DNA of 23,978 nt from Chara braunii (lineage: Eukaryota > Streptophyta > Charophyceae > Charales > Characeae), in contig BFEA01000017.1 of the NCBI GenBank assembly GCA_003427395.1, positions 1,257,442 to 1,281,419 on the forward strand, written 5' to 3'. The position numbers and the translations under genes were made by a program. The notes beneath the pieces were generated by a model. It made no database searches. It saw nothing but the letters and a program-made list of their open reading frames with translations, and was not told the DNA's origin. This document shows positions 8,303 through 19,064 of this stretch, in pieces (within the stretch, counting starts at the first letter, position 1; each line of letters begins with the position of its first letter).

Positions 8303-11300
8303 CCGCCTTCACAACCACCAGCACAACCGCCTCCCCCACAGGCTCCGGTCGTCCCGCCTCCTCTCAGAAAACCGCCGCCTTGGGCCAAGAAACTGTCTCA
8401 AGCAGACCTGCAAATCAAATCGTTGAACGTCAATGGCCTCATGACGNCCAACCAGCAGAAGATTTCTGCAATCTGGAATGAGATTAAGCACTTGGAATCA
8501 GGGTCATGGCCGGATGCGGTATGCATTCAGGAGACCCACCTGTCCCACAGTCCTAATCATAAGGCCAAACACACTCAAATTTGGCCGCACACGACATTCT
8601 CAGCACCAGCAGTGGCCAGAGCCTCGGCTAGGGTGGCCATATGGATTCCGCCATCGTCAAGATTAAAACCAGTACAATCGGACTTCGACAGACTGGAGGG
8701 GAGATGGGTCTACCTTAAAGCAACATTGGGAGAAGAGATGATATGCATTGCCAGCATCTATGGCCCAAACGACAGCGCCGCCAGGCTCCAATTTCTGCAA
8801 AATCTCACGGAAGTGTTGCCAAATGACTGCCCCCTGATTATAGCCGGGGACTTTAATGTTACCCCTGACCCGGCTCTGGACAGGCGATCATCCTCCTCCC
8901 CGCCACAGCTGGGAGAACTGCAACCGGACGTCATTATGCTCAATCACATCATTGTAGAGATGCAGTTATGCGACATATATAGACTTCTTCACCCAACCAA
9001 GAGGGCCTACACTTGTTTACGGTCTAGAGGAGAAGCAGGCTTATCCAACTCCCGAATAAACCTCTTTCTTATATCGCAGACCCTCACAGACCTAGTGTCC
9101 GTAGCTGAGATACAAACCATTAGCCCATGTAAGTCTTTTGACCACAGAGGTATAGTGATGGGTATTTCGTTCCACCACCACCTGTCTCGAGGCCCCGGCT
9201 TTTACAAGTTTAACACATCTTTGCTTAAACTACAAACGCTAAGACAGATGGTGGTGGAATTCTGGACATACTGGGCGACTCAGAAAAACGCCCACGCGTC
9301 TTTGGTGAACTGGTTTAACATAGGGGTGGCCAATCTTAGGGAGCAGGTTAAAAAATTCTCGATTAAACATGCAAGGGATCGAAAAGCCACCCTAGATAGC
9401 CTGTTGCACACTCTCGAACAGTGGGACCATCAACTGCTAGAACAACCGCTGGACCCACTAATCTTTTCGCAGCTCCAAGACGCTAGAGACCATTTACAGG
9501 CTCACCTAGACAACTAGACAGAAAAATGGGGAATCCAGGCCCGGATTCAAAAAGCAGATATGGAAGGGACAATGCCCAGAGCATTTTTCAATAAAGCCAG
9601 GACCAGGGCAAGACAAAGCCAGGTGGCTGAGCTACACCATCCCTTCGATCCACACCAGTCGGACGCCTCGAACGCCTACAAAATTGTGGACTACTCCACA
9701 CAATACTACCAGAAACTCTACACATCCGAAAATGCACAATGGGGAGAAGAAACACTAACCCAGGCCAGGTCTACCATGTTGCACAGCTTGTCAGCCCTGC
9801 TTTCTCAGCAACAAAAGCAGGCCCTGGACACACCTCTCTCATTACAAGAGATCCATGCAGCATTGAAAGACATGGATGATGATAAGACTCCAGGTTTGAA
9901 CGGCTTTCCCAAAGAATTTTGGCTCCATTTCTGGGAGACTCTGGGTCCGGATCTTATGGCATACATACATCATGATACATGCGGCCCAACAAGAAGGACA
10001 CTTTGGGGATCTCATGGGCCAAGGGGTCACCACCTTACTCTACAAGAAAGGGGATCGAGCGGAAATTAGGAACTATCGCCCAATCACGCTCCTACCCCTC
10101 CCATACAAGATGGTGGCGAAAGCCCTACGCAACAGACTTCTCCTCTCCATACACCACTTGATTCACATGGACCAAACATGCTTCATGCCCCACAGGAATA
10201 TTCAAAACAATGTCTTGCTTGTCAATGAGACGATTAAGTATGCAAGACAAAGACAGGTAGAGGCGGCAATCCTATTCATCGACTTCGAGAAGGCCTACGA
10301 TCATGTGGACTGACGATTCTTGGACCAGTGCTTAGACAAGATGAACTTTGGCACTGAGTTTAAACACTGGGTCCATACGCTACACCATTCCGCGACAACG
10401 AATATCACGCTAAATGGCCACCTCTCACATCCCTTTCCCTTACAAAGATTGGTGAGACAAGAAGACCCGATCGCCCTGCTTCTCTTCGTCATCGTCATGA
10501 AGGCACTGACTGCACTCATACGAGCCAACCCTGACATTGAGCGAATCTCCATACCAAAAATCCCTGTACACAAAATACCGGTCATCTTGCTGTTCGCAGA
10601 CGACCTGACGGTGCTCATTAAAGCCTCAACATCCAGTATGGACGCACTGGTTCACACAATACACGTCTTCTCCATAGCTGCAGACATGAAAGTCAACTGG
10701 GATGCTAAAACGGAGGGTTGGTGGCTCCACACTGCAGAACCCCCACCTGATGAGCCCCCAATCAACTGGCGGTCAAAGGAGGAAGCCATCCGCATCTTGG
10801 GGATAAGACTCACAGCCCTAGGCCCCCCAAAAGACCATGGGGACCATCTTGTCCAAGCAGCAATTCACGCCATGGCCAAATGGAAGGGTCTGCACACCTC
10901 TATAGCAGGTAGAGCCCTGACCATCAACAACGCAATTTTGTCAACCATCTGGTACAAGACGACCTTTTGGACCTTCCTCCCACGTCAATTATCTCTACTA
11001 AAGTTAGTCATTGCAGCGTACCTATAGAGGAACGACCATGAGCTCAGAACGTGTATCAAAAGGGTGGCATGGGCCCAAGTGGCCCAACCAAAAGTGAAAG
11101 GCGGCTTAGGAATCATAGACCCTGAAGACCAAATCAAGGCGTTGGTGTTCAAAGTCAGTGTGCGCCTACTCATGGCTGATGACCTCTCATGGTCACCCCT
11201 AGCCTGCATTCAACTCAACCAATTGGTACCACTAACTCCCCTAGACAATCCAATCCATCCGTTGGCATGGCTAACAAATCCGGCGTGGTCTATTCCCAAG

Positions 11301-12903
11301 CCTCCAAGGACAGCAGCCGCCGACTCTCACACCACAGCAGCCAAAACAGACCTAATAAATGATCCCATGTGGGCCTCCCTTGTTGCTCTCTGGAGAGACA
11401 TTGGTCCTCAAAAGATCCCGCCACCAGCAAGGTGGCATGAAATATGGAGGCAGCCGTGGTTTGGGAACCCACAAATACTGGACGCCCAAGGACAACCCCT
11501 CTCAGTCAAACAAGGATCGAACTGGCTGTCCTGGGTAAACAAAGGGATATTCTCCCTGGGGGACCTATGGGACATACCAACAGCTAACTGGAAATTTTTT
11601 CGACCAACTTCGCCCCCGACTAAAGAACGTCAGAGACTTGGAGGGCAAACTGAATACCCTCCAAGAAGCTGTCCCCATAGCCTAGTACGCAGCCCTTAAA
11701 CAAGGTCTGCAAGCCCTCAAGGGAGACTGGGTGGTACCGGTTACGACGCTTCCACTCCCAATGGTTATCTATAAGATCACCAATAGGAGGGCACAATATG
11801 TGGACCTGGAGGCCTACGAACCGGATCTGCCAGGGGCTCGACTCACCCCGCTCAAAAGGAATGGGGAATTGGACACAACACTCCCCTGGGCCGCCCTGAT
11901 TAGAGTCAGAGTCCTAGGAGATGACAAGGAAGGTTGGTACGGGTACGAATCATCACTCCCTCTGAGCCAGCTACCGTTTGACCCCGCTGAATGGCATTGG
12001 CAGGGATCTCAACCGCTTCCGTTCTGGAAATTCACTGTGAAAGACTGCTACAGAAGAACACACAAAACGGTGGATACAACCAACATTGTGAAACACCGTT
12101 GGGAACGTGACTCGACACTCATGACTCAGGAGATTAACCGCATCACTTGGCCATGATACGCACACCTGATGCCCACATCTCACAGAGCACTGCAATGGTA
12201 GATTCTGTACCGGTGCCTACCAACACCAGACTGGGTGGTTTCTCGCTCACAGCTGGAACAAAAGAAGCTACTATCCCCAATCTGTTCGTTTTGTGGCCAC
12301 TCTTCCCCGAAGCAAATAGCCGACCTGGAGCACTGCCTACTGTTTTGCCCATTGGCAAAACAAATATGGCAGTGGTGGAGCGCAGCATGGCTCCACCTCA
12401 CAGGGCAGGACCTTTCATGGGACCCGGCGGTGATATTATTGGGTCATCACCCACATACTGCACGGTCATGGACGCCCTTTCAGGCCAACCTTTTTTCACT
12501 CACCAGACTGGAAATCCTGATGACAGCATGGCGGGCGAGATGCTCTCACGAGAGGAATGAACACCTTTTTGGATACCAGCAAGCCAAGCTGCACATCATC
12601 GATTTTATTCGGGCAGCAATCCAGAAGGCCTGGGCCCAATTAAAAGAATCTCTGACTCGAATAACAGATCCGATTAAGAGATCAGAACAAGTATCCCTCT
12701 TCGAGCAAATGTGGCTGGACCCGGAAAAGAAATTGGGGGAACTGGACACATCACAATGTATAATAGGGAAACACTGGTGGCAGAATGAGAGACAATGGAA
12801 GCGGAAGCCGCTCCCAATTGCCTATCGCCCGGTCACGGGCCAGCCTCTGTTGCCTATGCTCCACCCCACACAACACCCCCATCCTCACATGATCCCCCCC
12901 CCC
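8303..12903 (+). pseudogene. LINE ORF2: endonuclease-reverse transcriptase, multiply disrupted
   Basis: In intact relatives this protein nicks target DNA and copies the element RNA by target-primed reverse transcription in the nucleus. The AP-endonuclease domain (about 8411-9160) shows LNVNGL, QETHL, SIYGPND, AGDFNV and a final FDHRG. The usual catalytic Asp of the SRID motif is Asn here (SRINLF, AAC at 9059). The RT domain (about 10020-10720) shows YRPITLL, FIDFEKAYDHVD, LNGHL and FADDL (10593-10607). The usual RQGDP/PLLF motif is RQEDP/LLLF. A C-terminal knuckle Cys-x2-Cys ... His-Cys-x3-Cys lies at 12283-12348, as in the RT-associated zinc-binding domain. In-frame stops lie at 9515, 10311, 11025, 11683, 12154 and 12199. 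Frameshifts occur near 9965 and in the T6 run at 11595-11600. The frame runs into the assembly gap. Confidence 0.9.
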
Positions 12904-13563
12904 NNNNNNNNNNNNNNNNNNNNNNNNNNNNNNNNNNNNNNNNNNNNNNNNNNNNNNNNNNNNNNNNNNNNNNNNNNNNNNNNNNNNNNNNNNNNNNNNN
13001 NNNNNNNNNNNNNNNNNNNNNNNNNNNNNNNNNNNNNNNNNNNNNNNNNNNNNNNNNNNNNNNNNNNNNNNNNNNNNNNNNNNNNNNNNNNNNNNNNNNN
13101 NNNNNNNNNNNNNNNNNNNNNNNNNNNNNNNNNNNNNNNNNNNNNNNNNNNNNNNNNNNNNNNNNNNNNNNNNNNNNNNNNNNNNNNNNNNNNNNNNNNN
13201 NNNNNNNNNNNNNNNNNNNNNNNNNNNNNNNNNNNNNNNNNNNNNNNNNNNNNNNNNNNNNNNNNNNNNNNNNNNNNNNNNNNNNNNNNNNNNNNNNNNN
13301 NNNNNNNNNNNNNNNNNNNNNNNNNNNNNNNNNNNNNNNNNNNNNNNNNNNNNNNNNNNNNNNNNNNNNNNNNNNNNNNNNNNNNNNNNNNNNNNNNNNN
13401 NNNNNNNNNNNNNNNNNNNNNNNNNNNNNNNNNNNNNNNNNNNNNNNNNNNNNNNNNNNNNNNNNNNNNNNNNNNNNNNNNNNNNNNNNNNNNNNNNNNN
13501 NNNNNNNNNNNNNNNNNNNNNNNNNNNNNNNNNNNNNNNNNNNNNNNNNNNNNNNNNNNNNNN
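12904..13563. other. Assembly gap (660 N)
   Basis: Unsequenced bases. The gap follows a run of C and hides the end of LINE ORF2 and part of its 3' region. Reading frames that cross it are artefacts. Confidence 1.
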
Positions 13564-13800
13564 AGTTCAAATGCATGTCTGTCAGGTTAGCTCACGTAAA
13601 TGCATGCCAATCAGACTAACCATAAAATCTCAGCAGTGTTACATACCATCATTCACCATAGGTATCATATTAGGATAACCACTAGAGACACTGTGTGGAA
13701 TCTTTCAGCCAAACCTCAATATCAACAGATAGACGTGGTAGGTTACTGTTATTCTAAATGCTTGTCTGTCAAGTTAACTCATACAAATGCAGACTAGATT
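13564..13800. repeat. Partial tandem repeat, about 186-bp period
   Basis: The segment starting at 13566 (ttcaaatgcatgtctgtcag, then gttagctcac) recurs at 13752 (ttctaaatgcttgtctgtca, then agttaactca), followed in both by similar acaaatgca and agattaa/agactaa strings. The offset is 186 bp. The first copy abuts the gap, so more copies may lie in the missing sequence. It could be part of the LINE 3' untranslated region or an unrelated satellite. Confidence 0.65.
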
Positions 13801-13923
13801 AATCCATTGTCAAATGATACAAAAGGATACCTCGCAAGAATAGAAGACTGGGCTACTCACTGCCCAATCCCCCCACTGCCACTGAAGTTTCGTCCCATAA
13901 ACATTGTTTTCATTGTTTCTCAC

Positions 13924-14041
13924 TGGGACGCTGGACCCGTTTTCCAGCAGGTGCTGCTCCCCACCAATAGATGGAGCCTCCCCGACAGTGCTAGTGGTGT
14001 CTGCTCGTATCAGCACCCCTAGCACTCGCTCGGGCAGTTTC

Positions 14042-14081
<40 letters not shown>
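13924..14081 (+). repeat. A-tailed dispersed repeat, copy 3 (possible LINE 3' end)
   Basis: This is the plus-oriented copy: gggacgctggacccg, ttttccagcaggtgctgct, ccccaccaatagatggagc, then about 66 bp of unique tail, then 35 A (14047-14081). The tail segment resembles that of copy 1 (gctcgtatca followed by cac and cct). It lies downstream of the LINE in the same orientation, so it may be its 3' terminus. If so, the other copies would be 5'-truncated LINE insertions or SINEs that borrow this tail. Confidence 0.75.
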
Positions 14082-14083
<2 letters not shown>

Positions 14084-14224
14084 AACAACAACAACTAGAA
14101 AAATCCAATTGACCTAAGAATAGTATTTGAAAATTAAGATACCGGGGCCATTACACGGCTTTGGCTCAGAGATATTGGAGCAGCTTCAGACATGTCTACA
14201 ACAATCTTCATGATTTAAACAAAT

Positions 14225-14590
14225 TTCAGAAACCACTCAAAAGAACCCCCCATCAATCCACTTTACCTCACTCCGGCAAGACTGACTGCAGCGGAGTCAC
14301 CATCTCTGCTGCACTTATACCATACTCCCATCCTGCCAGCTAGCCCCCTCACTGGTAGGACGCGTGATAACCCACCATCTTCTCCTACTTGCCTTATTCA
14401 CTATTTGAGGTTCCTAAGAGCTCTCTTTTCATAAAAGACTAGACCCCCCAATCAATCCCCTGCTCCCTACTCCAGCAAGACTTATTGCAGCAGAGCCACC
14501 ATCTCTGTTGTTGCTGTGCTCTATTCCCATCCTACCAGCTCGCCCACTCACTAGTAGGACGCATGATACCCCACCATCTTTTTTCCAAAA
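14225..14590. repeat. Tandem duplication, about 198-bp unit
   Basis: Unit A (about 14245-14390) and unit B (about 14443-14588) match over their length: atcaatcc, ctcc[ag]gcaagact, accatctctg, tcccatcct[ag]ccagct, ggacgc[ga]tgata and ccaccatctt occur in the same order at a constant offset of 198-199. No coding sense is seen. Confidence 0.75.
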
Positions 14591-14592
14591 CC

Positions 14593-14688
14593 AACAAGTG
14601 CAACAGTCCAGTCTTCGTCATCGAAAGGGAGGTCCCGGAAGACGACCAAGTGCAACAATTCTGTCTTCGTCATCGAAAGGGAGGTCCC
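14593..14688. repeat. 52-bp direct duplication
   Basis: The stretch aagtgcaaca, then gtcttcgtcatcgaaaggga, then ggtccc occurs from 14596 and again from 14648, differing only at a few bases in the middle. Part of the motif (gtcttcgaaaggg) also appears inside the following 365-bp unit, so this is probably the worn front end of that array. Confidence 0.75.
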
Positions 14689-14699
14689 AAGTACGTTCT

Positions 14700-15510
14700 A
14701 ATGAAGTCAGCTGACCACGGTCGGTACCCATCGAGACTCTGCTCAGTGCTCAATGCCAATCGCATCTGTGCTCAACCACCCCCATCCGAACCCCGTTCAC
14801 CCTCCCCAACTCCGTCCTAGTAAAGGGTTCGAAAGACCATATCCTCAGCACGAGCCAGACACAATCTTCATCCTGCAATCTCCTTCCCCCTCGGAGATTC
14901 TAGTCTCCGTCTTCGAAAGGGTAAGCCAGCGCTGCCTGAGGCCAATCGCACCAGGATGATCCCTCATCAGTCGGTACCCATCCGGCAACTAAAGCTGCCC
15001 GATGCCAATCGCATCTAATGAAAGATCCCCCAGCCGGTACCCCTTAGACGACCTGATTCAACCCTGTCTTCGTCCTCACAAAGAGTCATCTCATGCCCTT
15101 TGCCCTCCACTTTGAACAGATCCCCCAAAACCCAACAGAACCTCCACTCACCTATCCCCCCTTCACCTCCCCAACTCCGTCCTAGTAAAGAGTTCGAAAG
15201 ACCGCGTCCTCAACAAGAGCCAGACACAATCCTCATCCTGCAATCTCCTTCCCCCTCGGAAATTTCAGTCTCTGTCTTCGAGGGAGTGAGCCAGCACTGC
15301 CTGAGGTCAATCGCACCAGAGTAAACCCTCATCAGCCAGTACCATCCGACAACCAAAGCTGCCCGACGCCAATCGCATCCAATGAACGTTCCCCTAGCCG
15401 GTACCCCTCAGGCAGCCCCGATGCCACCCTCTCTCCATCCTCACAAAGAGTCATCTCATGCCCTTTGCCCTCCATTTTGGACAGATCCCCCAAAACTCAA
15501 CAGAACCGCC
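14700..15510. repeat. Tandem array, about 365-bp unit
   Basis: Two nearly complete copies are offset by 365 bp. ctccccaac starts at 14802 and 15167, and agatcccccaaaac starts at 15118 and 15483. In between, gagccagacacaatc, tgcaatctccttccccctcg, gccaatcgcatc and gtcatctcatgccctttgcc keep the same order and spacing. A third partial copy upstream (14700-14790) shares cggtacccatc and gccaatcgcatct. The open frames here differ between copies and are not called as genes. Confidence 0.85.
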
Positions 15511-17275
15511 CCATACGAATTTAGCAAATTTTAGAAACAAATTTTAGCCAATTATTTGAGACCATCTCAGACAAAACCCTCAAAAAAATAGTCGCGAGGC
15601 CCACAGAAACTAGAAACAGATGTGGACTGAGTACAAGATTGAAGATCCATTGAAAAACAACCACAACTTCGTGTAAGATTAAGAACAAAACCGCACTTAA
15701 GAATTTCCAGGAGATTTCCTAGAGTTTAAAGACAAACTACGAATTTATAGGAATTTTTAGGAGTTTAACAGACATGCAAATTACCATAGGGATATACCAT
15801 CAGATGCCCTAAGTAGGACTTTCGACCAAAACTATGAAATTCTCAGTTGATTTATCCGACAAAAACTGTCATCCGAAATCATTACAGAAGGAACATAATT
15901 TCGGCATGGGTCTCACTACTACGTACAAGACAAAGTTATAACTTTTTCAAAGCCATCTCTCAGGGGAACAATAACATAGGATTAAAGATTACACACTTCC
16001 TGAGGGTAGACTACACATTGACCATTCCCTGAGAATAAACTTATCTCAAGGGAGTGGTCACTCTATTCACCTATGACTCCGCATCATACGTGGATTTTGC
16101 ACAATGCCTCTACCCCTCTTCGAAGAGCAATCTAAACACACAAACTTAACAGACAACCATAAGTCGATAATTGGACTTGAGACACTCATATAGATCCTTG
16201 CAAACTGATATGTTCAAATATATATTTCAAATACATAGTCCATGTAAATATTCCTGAGAAGGATAACCATTCAAATAATATAACATCAAGCACGTAGCCT
16301 CACAGAATGAGACACTAGACACACTTACTTACATTAAATCTGACATATATGGATGAGTTCAACATATAACACAAACGAAATGTCTTTATAAATATTATCA
16401 AATTCTTAGCTCCAACCTCATAGATTCAAGTGGATGGTCTAAGCCTGGAAAGGTTAAAGTGAAGGTCTAATATCACCTACATTACGTTGCCCTATTAGAA
16501 ATAAGCAAACTAGTCTAAAGGTTAGGCATTTTACTGTTATCTCGACTGCCCCTAGAGTCAGATATCTTTGTTGCAGAGAAGTTACTATGCAGACCTACAA
16601 TATTCCGTAGTCTCTTCTCTTGAGGTTATAGTATGATGTTTCCTGCATCTATCTGGCGCCTTATATGCCTAGCTCAAATACATCACGCGGGGCAGACATC
16701 ACATCTCCATGGCCATATAAATTGAATAATCACTTAGAACCCAAACTCAAGAATCCCAATCCATGTTCATAAAGACTTTCAACATCCTTAGCCTAACTCT
16801 CTTCAAAATCCTTTGACGACTTCTAACGTAATAAGCTTCCTTACTCATCCTCGCCCCCACTCTAATGTCAGAGTACCAAGTTGTTCTCATGACCACTCTG
16901 ATAACTTTTTCAACTATAATAGTTACTTTATAGGGGTCAACTTTCTCAATGGACGTTCTTAGCCATGTCGACGTCACCATATCAATCATGTAAAGCAACG
17001 TCCAAACCCGTCAACTATCGTGGTCAGAAGAGGTACCAACTTCAACTTTCATTATATTAGTCGAATTATGTTAGCGCATAATCATAACGTCTACCTCTCG
17101 CGTCACCCTTACTGCCTCAACCAAAACCAACTCACACAATTAATCTCACGCGTTCTCTATCCATTACCAGCAAACGATTAACCATAAAACCTAAAGAAAA
17201 CTTCTCATTTTGCCTTAGTTCTCACATTCCCATACCCGGATGTCGTTCCACCAGGGACAACGGCAGACAACCGTT
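15511..17275. other. AT-rich intergenic sequence without a supportable gene
   Basis: This is long AT-rich DNA with only short frames. One minus-strand frame of 83 codons (16747-16998) is basic and methionine-rich but matches nothing I know. If the site at 17276-17294 is a retrotransposon primer-binding site, this stretch would be the degraded 5' internal region of that element, but no gag or pol motif is visible on the minus strand. Confidence 0.45.
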
Positions 17276-17294
17276 ATCCCCGGCAACGGCGCCA
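17276..17294 (-). promoter_or_regulatory. Possible LTR-retrotransposon primer-binding site (tRNA-Asp)
   Basis: The plus strand reads atccccggcaacggcgcca, identical over 19 bases to the 3' end (with CCA) of land-plant tRNA-Asp as I know it. On the minus strand this is the complementary tggcgccgttgccgggga, the primer-binding site used by many plant Ty3/gypsy elements of the Tat/Athila type. No tRNA body precedes it, so it is not a tRNA gene. It implies a minus-strand element whose 5' LTR lies at higher coordinates. A clean LTR end next to the site is not seen. Confidence 0.6.
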
Positions 17295-19064
17295 CCTATC
17301 GAGCGCATCGGTCGTGCACCACACAAAACGGGGCGGGACCCTCCCGACCTCGTCACGCAGGAGTTGGTCTGATTGTTATCGCGAATACACATGGAGCTTC
17401 CGCAAGCCGCTTCGGCCGAGTGTGCCACCCATACCTCTTGCAAGCCCCTATGACAGGATAGCGTCTATGCGAGGCACGACTTACCTTCACTTTACAGGAG
17501 TTGTCACCTCCCTTCGGTGGGCGTATCCCCGCCAAGCTACCAGTCCACAGTACGAAAGTTAATCAGCTGCAATCGCAGAGGTGGATCAGCCGAGGGTGTT
17601 TCTCGTTCGTTGTAGCATAGGGGGTAAGCGAGGTTTTACTCCTTTATCGGACCCACACGCGAACCGACGCCTTGGGGGGCTGAGGTCCCTAGCGCGACTC
17701 GTCGTCGGTCGACTAGGACGTATTCCACACACCACGCGTACAACACTCTAAAGACATAAAAATTGAAACACGCACGCACACACACATATACAGAACGACA
17801 CAGAACAAACAACGCGACAACACTCCTAGTCCCTTCAGTAGTCATCCCATAACTCTCCGACGTGGAAATCGGATAGGCAACGCGTGCGAGACTTAGTATA
17901 AATCCGAGCGGACGCAGGGCTAACTCATATTGACTCGCAATGCATTCATATGCAAGCAGTCGCAATGATGGCGTACTATGTAGTACCCATACTCATGCGG
18001 TCCTCGTTAATCGAGGGTCGCATTCGACACTCAAGAGTCGGCTGACACACGCCTTGAGGGATTGATCTCTCGACGTTGGACAACCGCCAAAGTCGGTTGA
18101 GAACCACACCCTCTTTTGCACCCTGCGGAGAGTGGGTGGTACACAGGTTCATACATGCGGTGAAAATCATCTCTTATCACCCTGGAGACCAGCTCCATCA
18201 TCCAGGGTCTGGAGAAAAATCAAGGGGTTTAACTTTAACGACTGCCACGGACTACAACGTCCAACTAAAAAAACTCTGAAAAGCAAAGGATAACAGGGGA
18301 TCTCCGTTTTCTCTCAAAAACATAATCTGTTTAACCCTCACGCGCGGTCAAAGTAGGCCGAGCGAAACACTCAAGACATATGTATTTACATATATAGAGA
18401 GAGAGTTATAACTATGCGATGACCACTTCTCACAATCACAGTGTGGCTCTTCTCGGCCATATATATGTATATGATCGCATGCAGTCAAATCCAAAGTCCG
18501 AACCACCAAACATACCTGCAATCATGTTAAAGATTAAAGATTCAACCAAAAGTCAATGTACTACACGGGGTCAACTTCAACCATTCCCTGCACTCGCACC
18601 CCTTGCTTTAGCCACACAAACCTCAACCTCAGTCCACCCTTCCAACAATAAAATACTCAGTACCTTTGTTAAATGGCCATTCAATAAAGTCCGGGTGAAA
18701 ACACAATGAAACATTTCAAACCACAGGGCTAAAGTCTTTAGGTTGAGTGGCAAGAGTGAATTGAAGTTGAATCATAAACTTACGAATCGGCAACCGACCT
18801 GTTATCCGTGATAACAGAATGTGATCCTTTTCGGATCAAGCTGAATCTAATCCACATCCTGAATCGAGTGTCCAAAGAATGTCTGTATCATAAAACAGGT
18901 CAATGTCCAAGTTAAATCATTAGTGTATGGGGAATGAATCTCCATAGCACACTCTCATCCAAGGTCTTCCTACAAGCTAAGCCTAGGTCTACCTCTAAGC
19001 CAGTACCCAACACAATGTAGAGCTATGACAGTATTTTTCCTATTTAGGGTGGATTACCAGAATT
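17295..19064. other. Gene-free stretch, possible decayed LTR of a minus-strand element
   Basis: By position after the primer-binding site this would contain a minus-strand 5' LTR, but no second LTR copy is found in the window, so the boundaries cannot be set. The segment 17295-18300 is richer in G+C than its surroundings. Short AT/GA simple sequence occurs at 18376-18410. Open frames on both strands (up to 109 codons) are unrecognised. Confidence 0.35.
18799..18838. repeat. Two adjacent short hairpins
   Basis: ctgttatc-cgt-gataacag (18799-18817) is a perfect 8-bp stem with a 3-base loop. It is followed four bases later by tgatcc-ttttc-ggatca (18822-18838), a perfect 6-bp stem with a 5-base loop. 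No function can be assigned. Confidence 0.6.

Larger units (their letters stand above)
6194..14081 (+). mobile_element. Non-LTR retrotransposon, L1 superfamily (Tx1-like), decayed
   Basis: The order ORF1, then ORF2 with AP endonuclease, reverse transcriptase and a Cys/His knuckle, all on the plus strand, defines a LINE. The endonuclease opening (LNVNGL), the QETHL motif and the RT block YRPITLL followed by FADD are typical of the L1/Tx1 group. The true 5' end is unknown: about 120 bp separate the minus-strand repeat copy from the first ATG at 6194. The 3' end is hidden by the assembly gap. The A-tailed repeat ending at 14081 is in the right orientation to be its 3' terminus, so the limit given assumes this. 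The element cannot be autonomous because ORF2 has six in-frame stops. Confidence 0.8.

Noticed and set aside
12795-13619. Long frames crossing the N block
   Set aside because: They are open only because N codons are not read as stops.
14485-14820. 111-codon plus-strand frame with Ser/Pro-rich residues
   Set aside because: It runs across the 52-bp and 365-bp repeats, and the second repeat copy does not keep the frame.
16747-16998. Possible gag fragment on the minus strand (83 codons)
   Set aside because: It lies in the expected direction from the primer-binding site and is basic, but has no zinc knuckle or recognisable motif.
17222-17294. tRNA-Asp gene or tRNA pseudogene
   Set aside because: Only the last 19 bases match. 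The preceding sequence has no anticodon arm, D arm or T-loop consensus.
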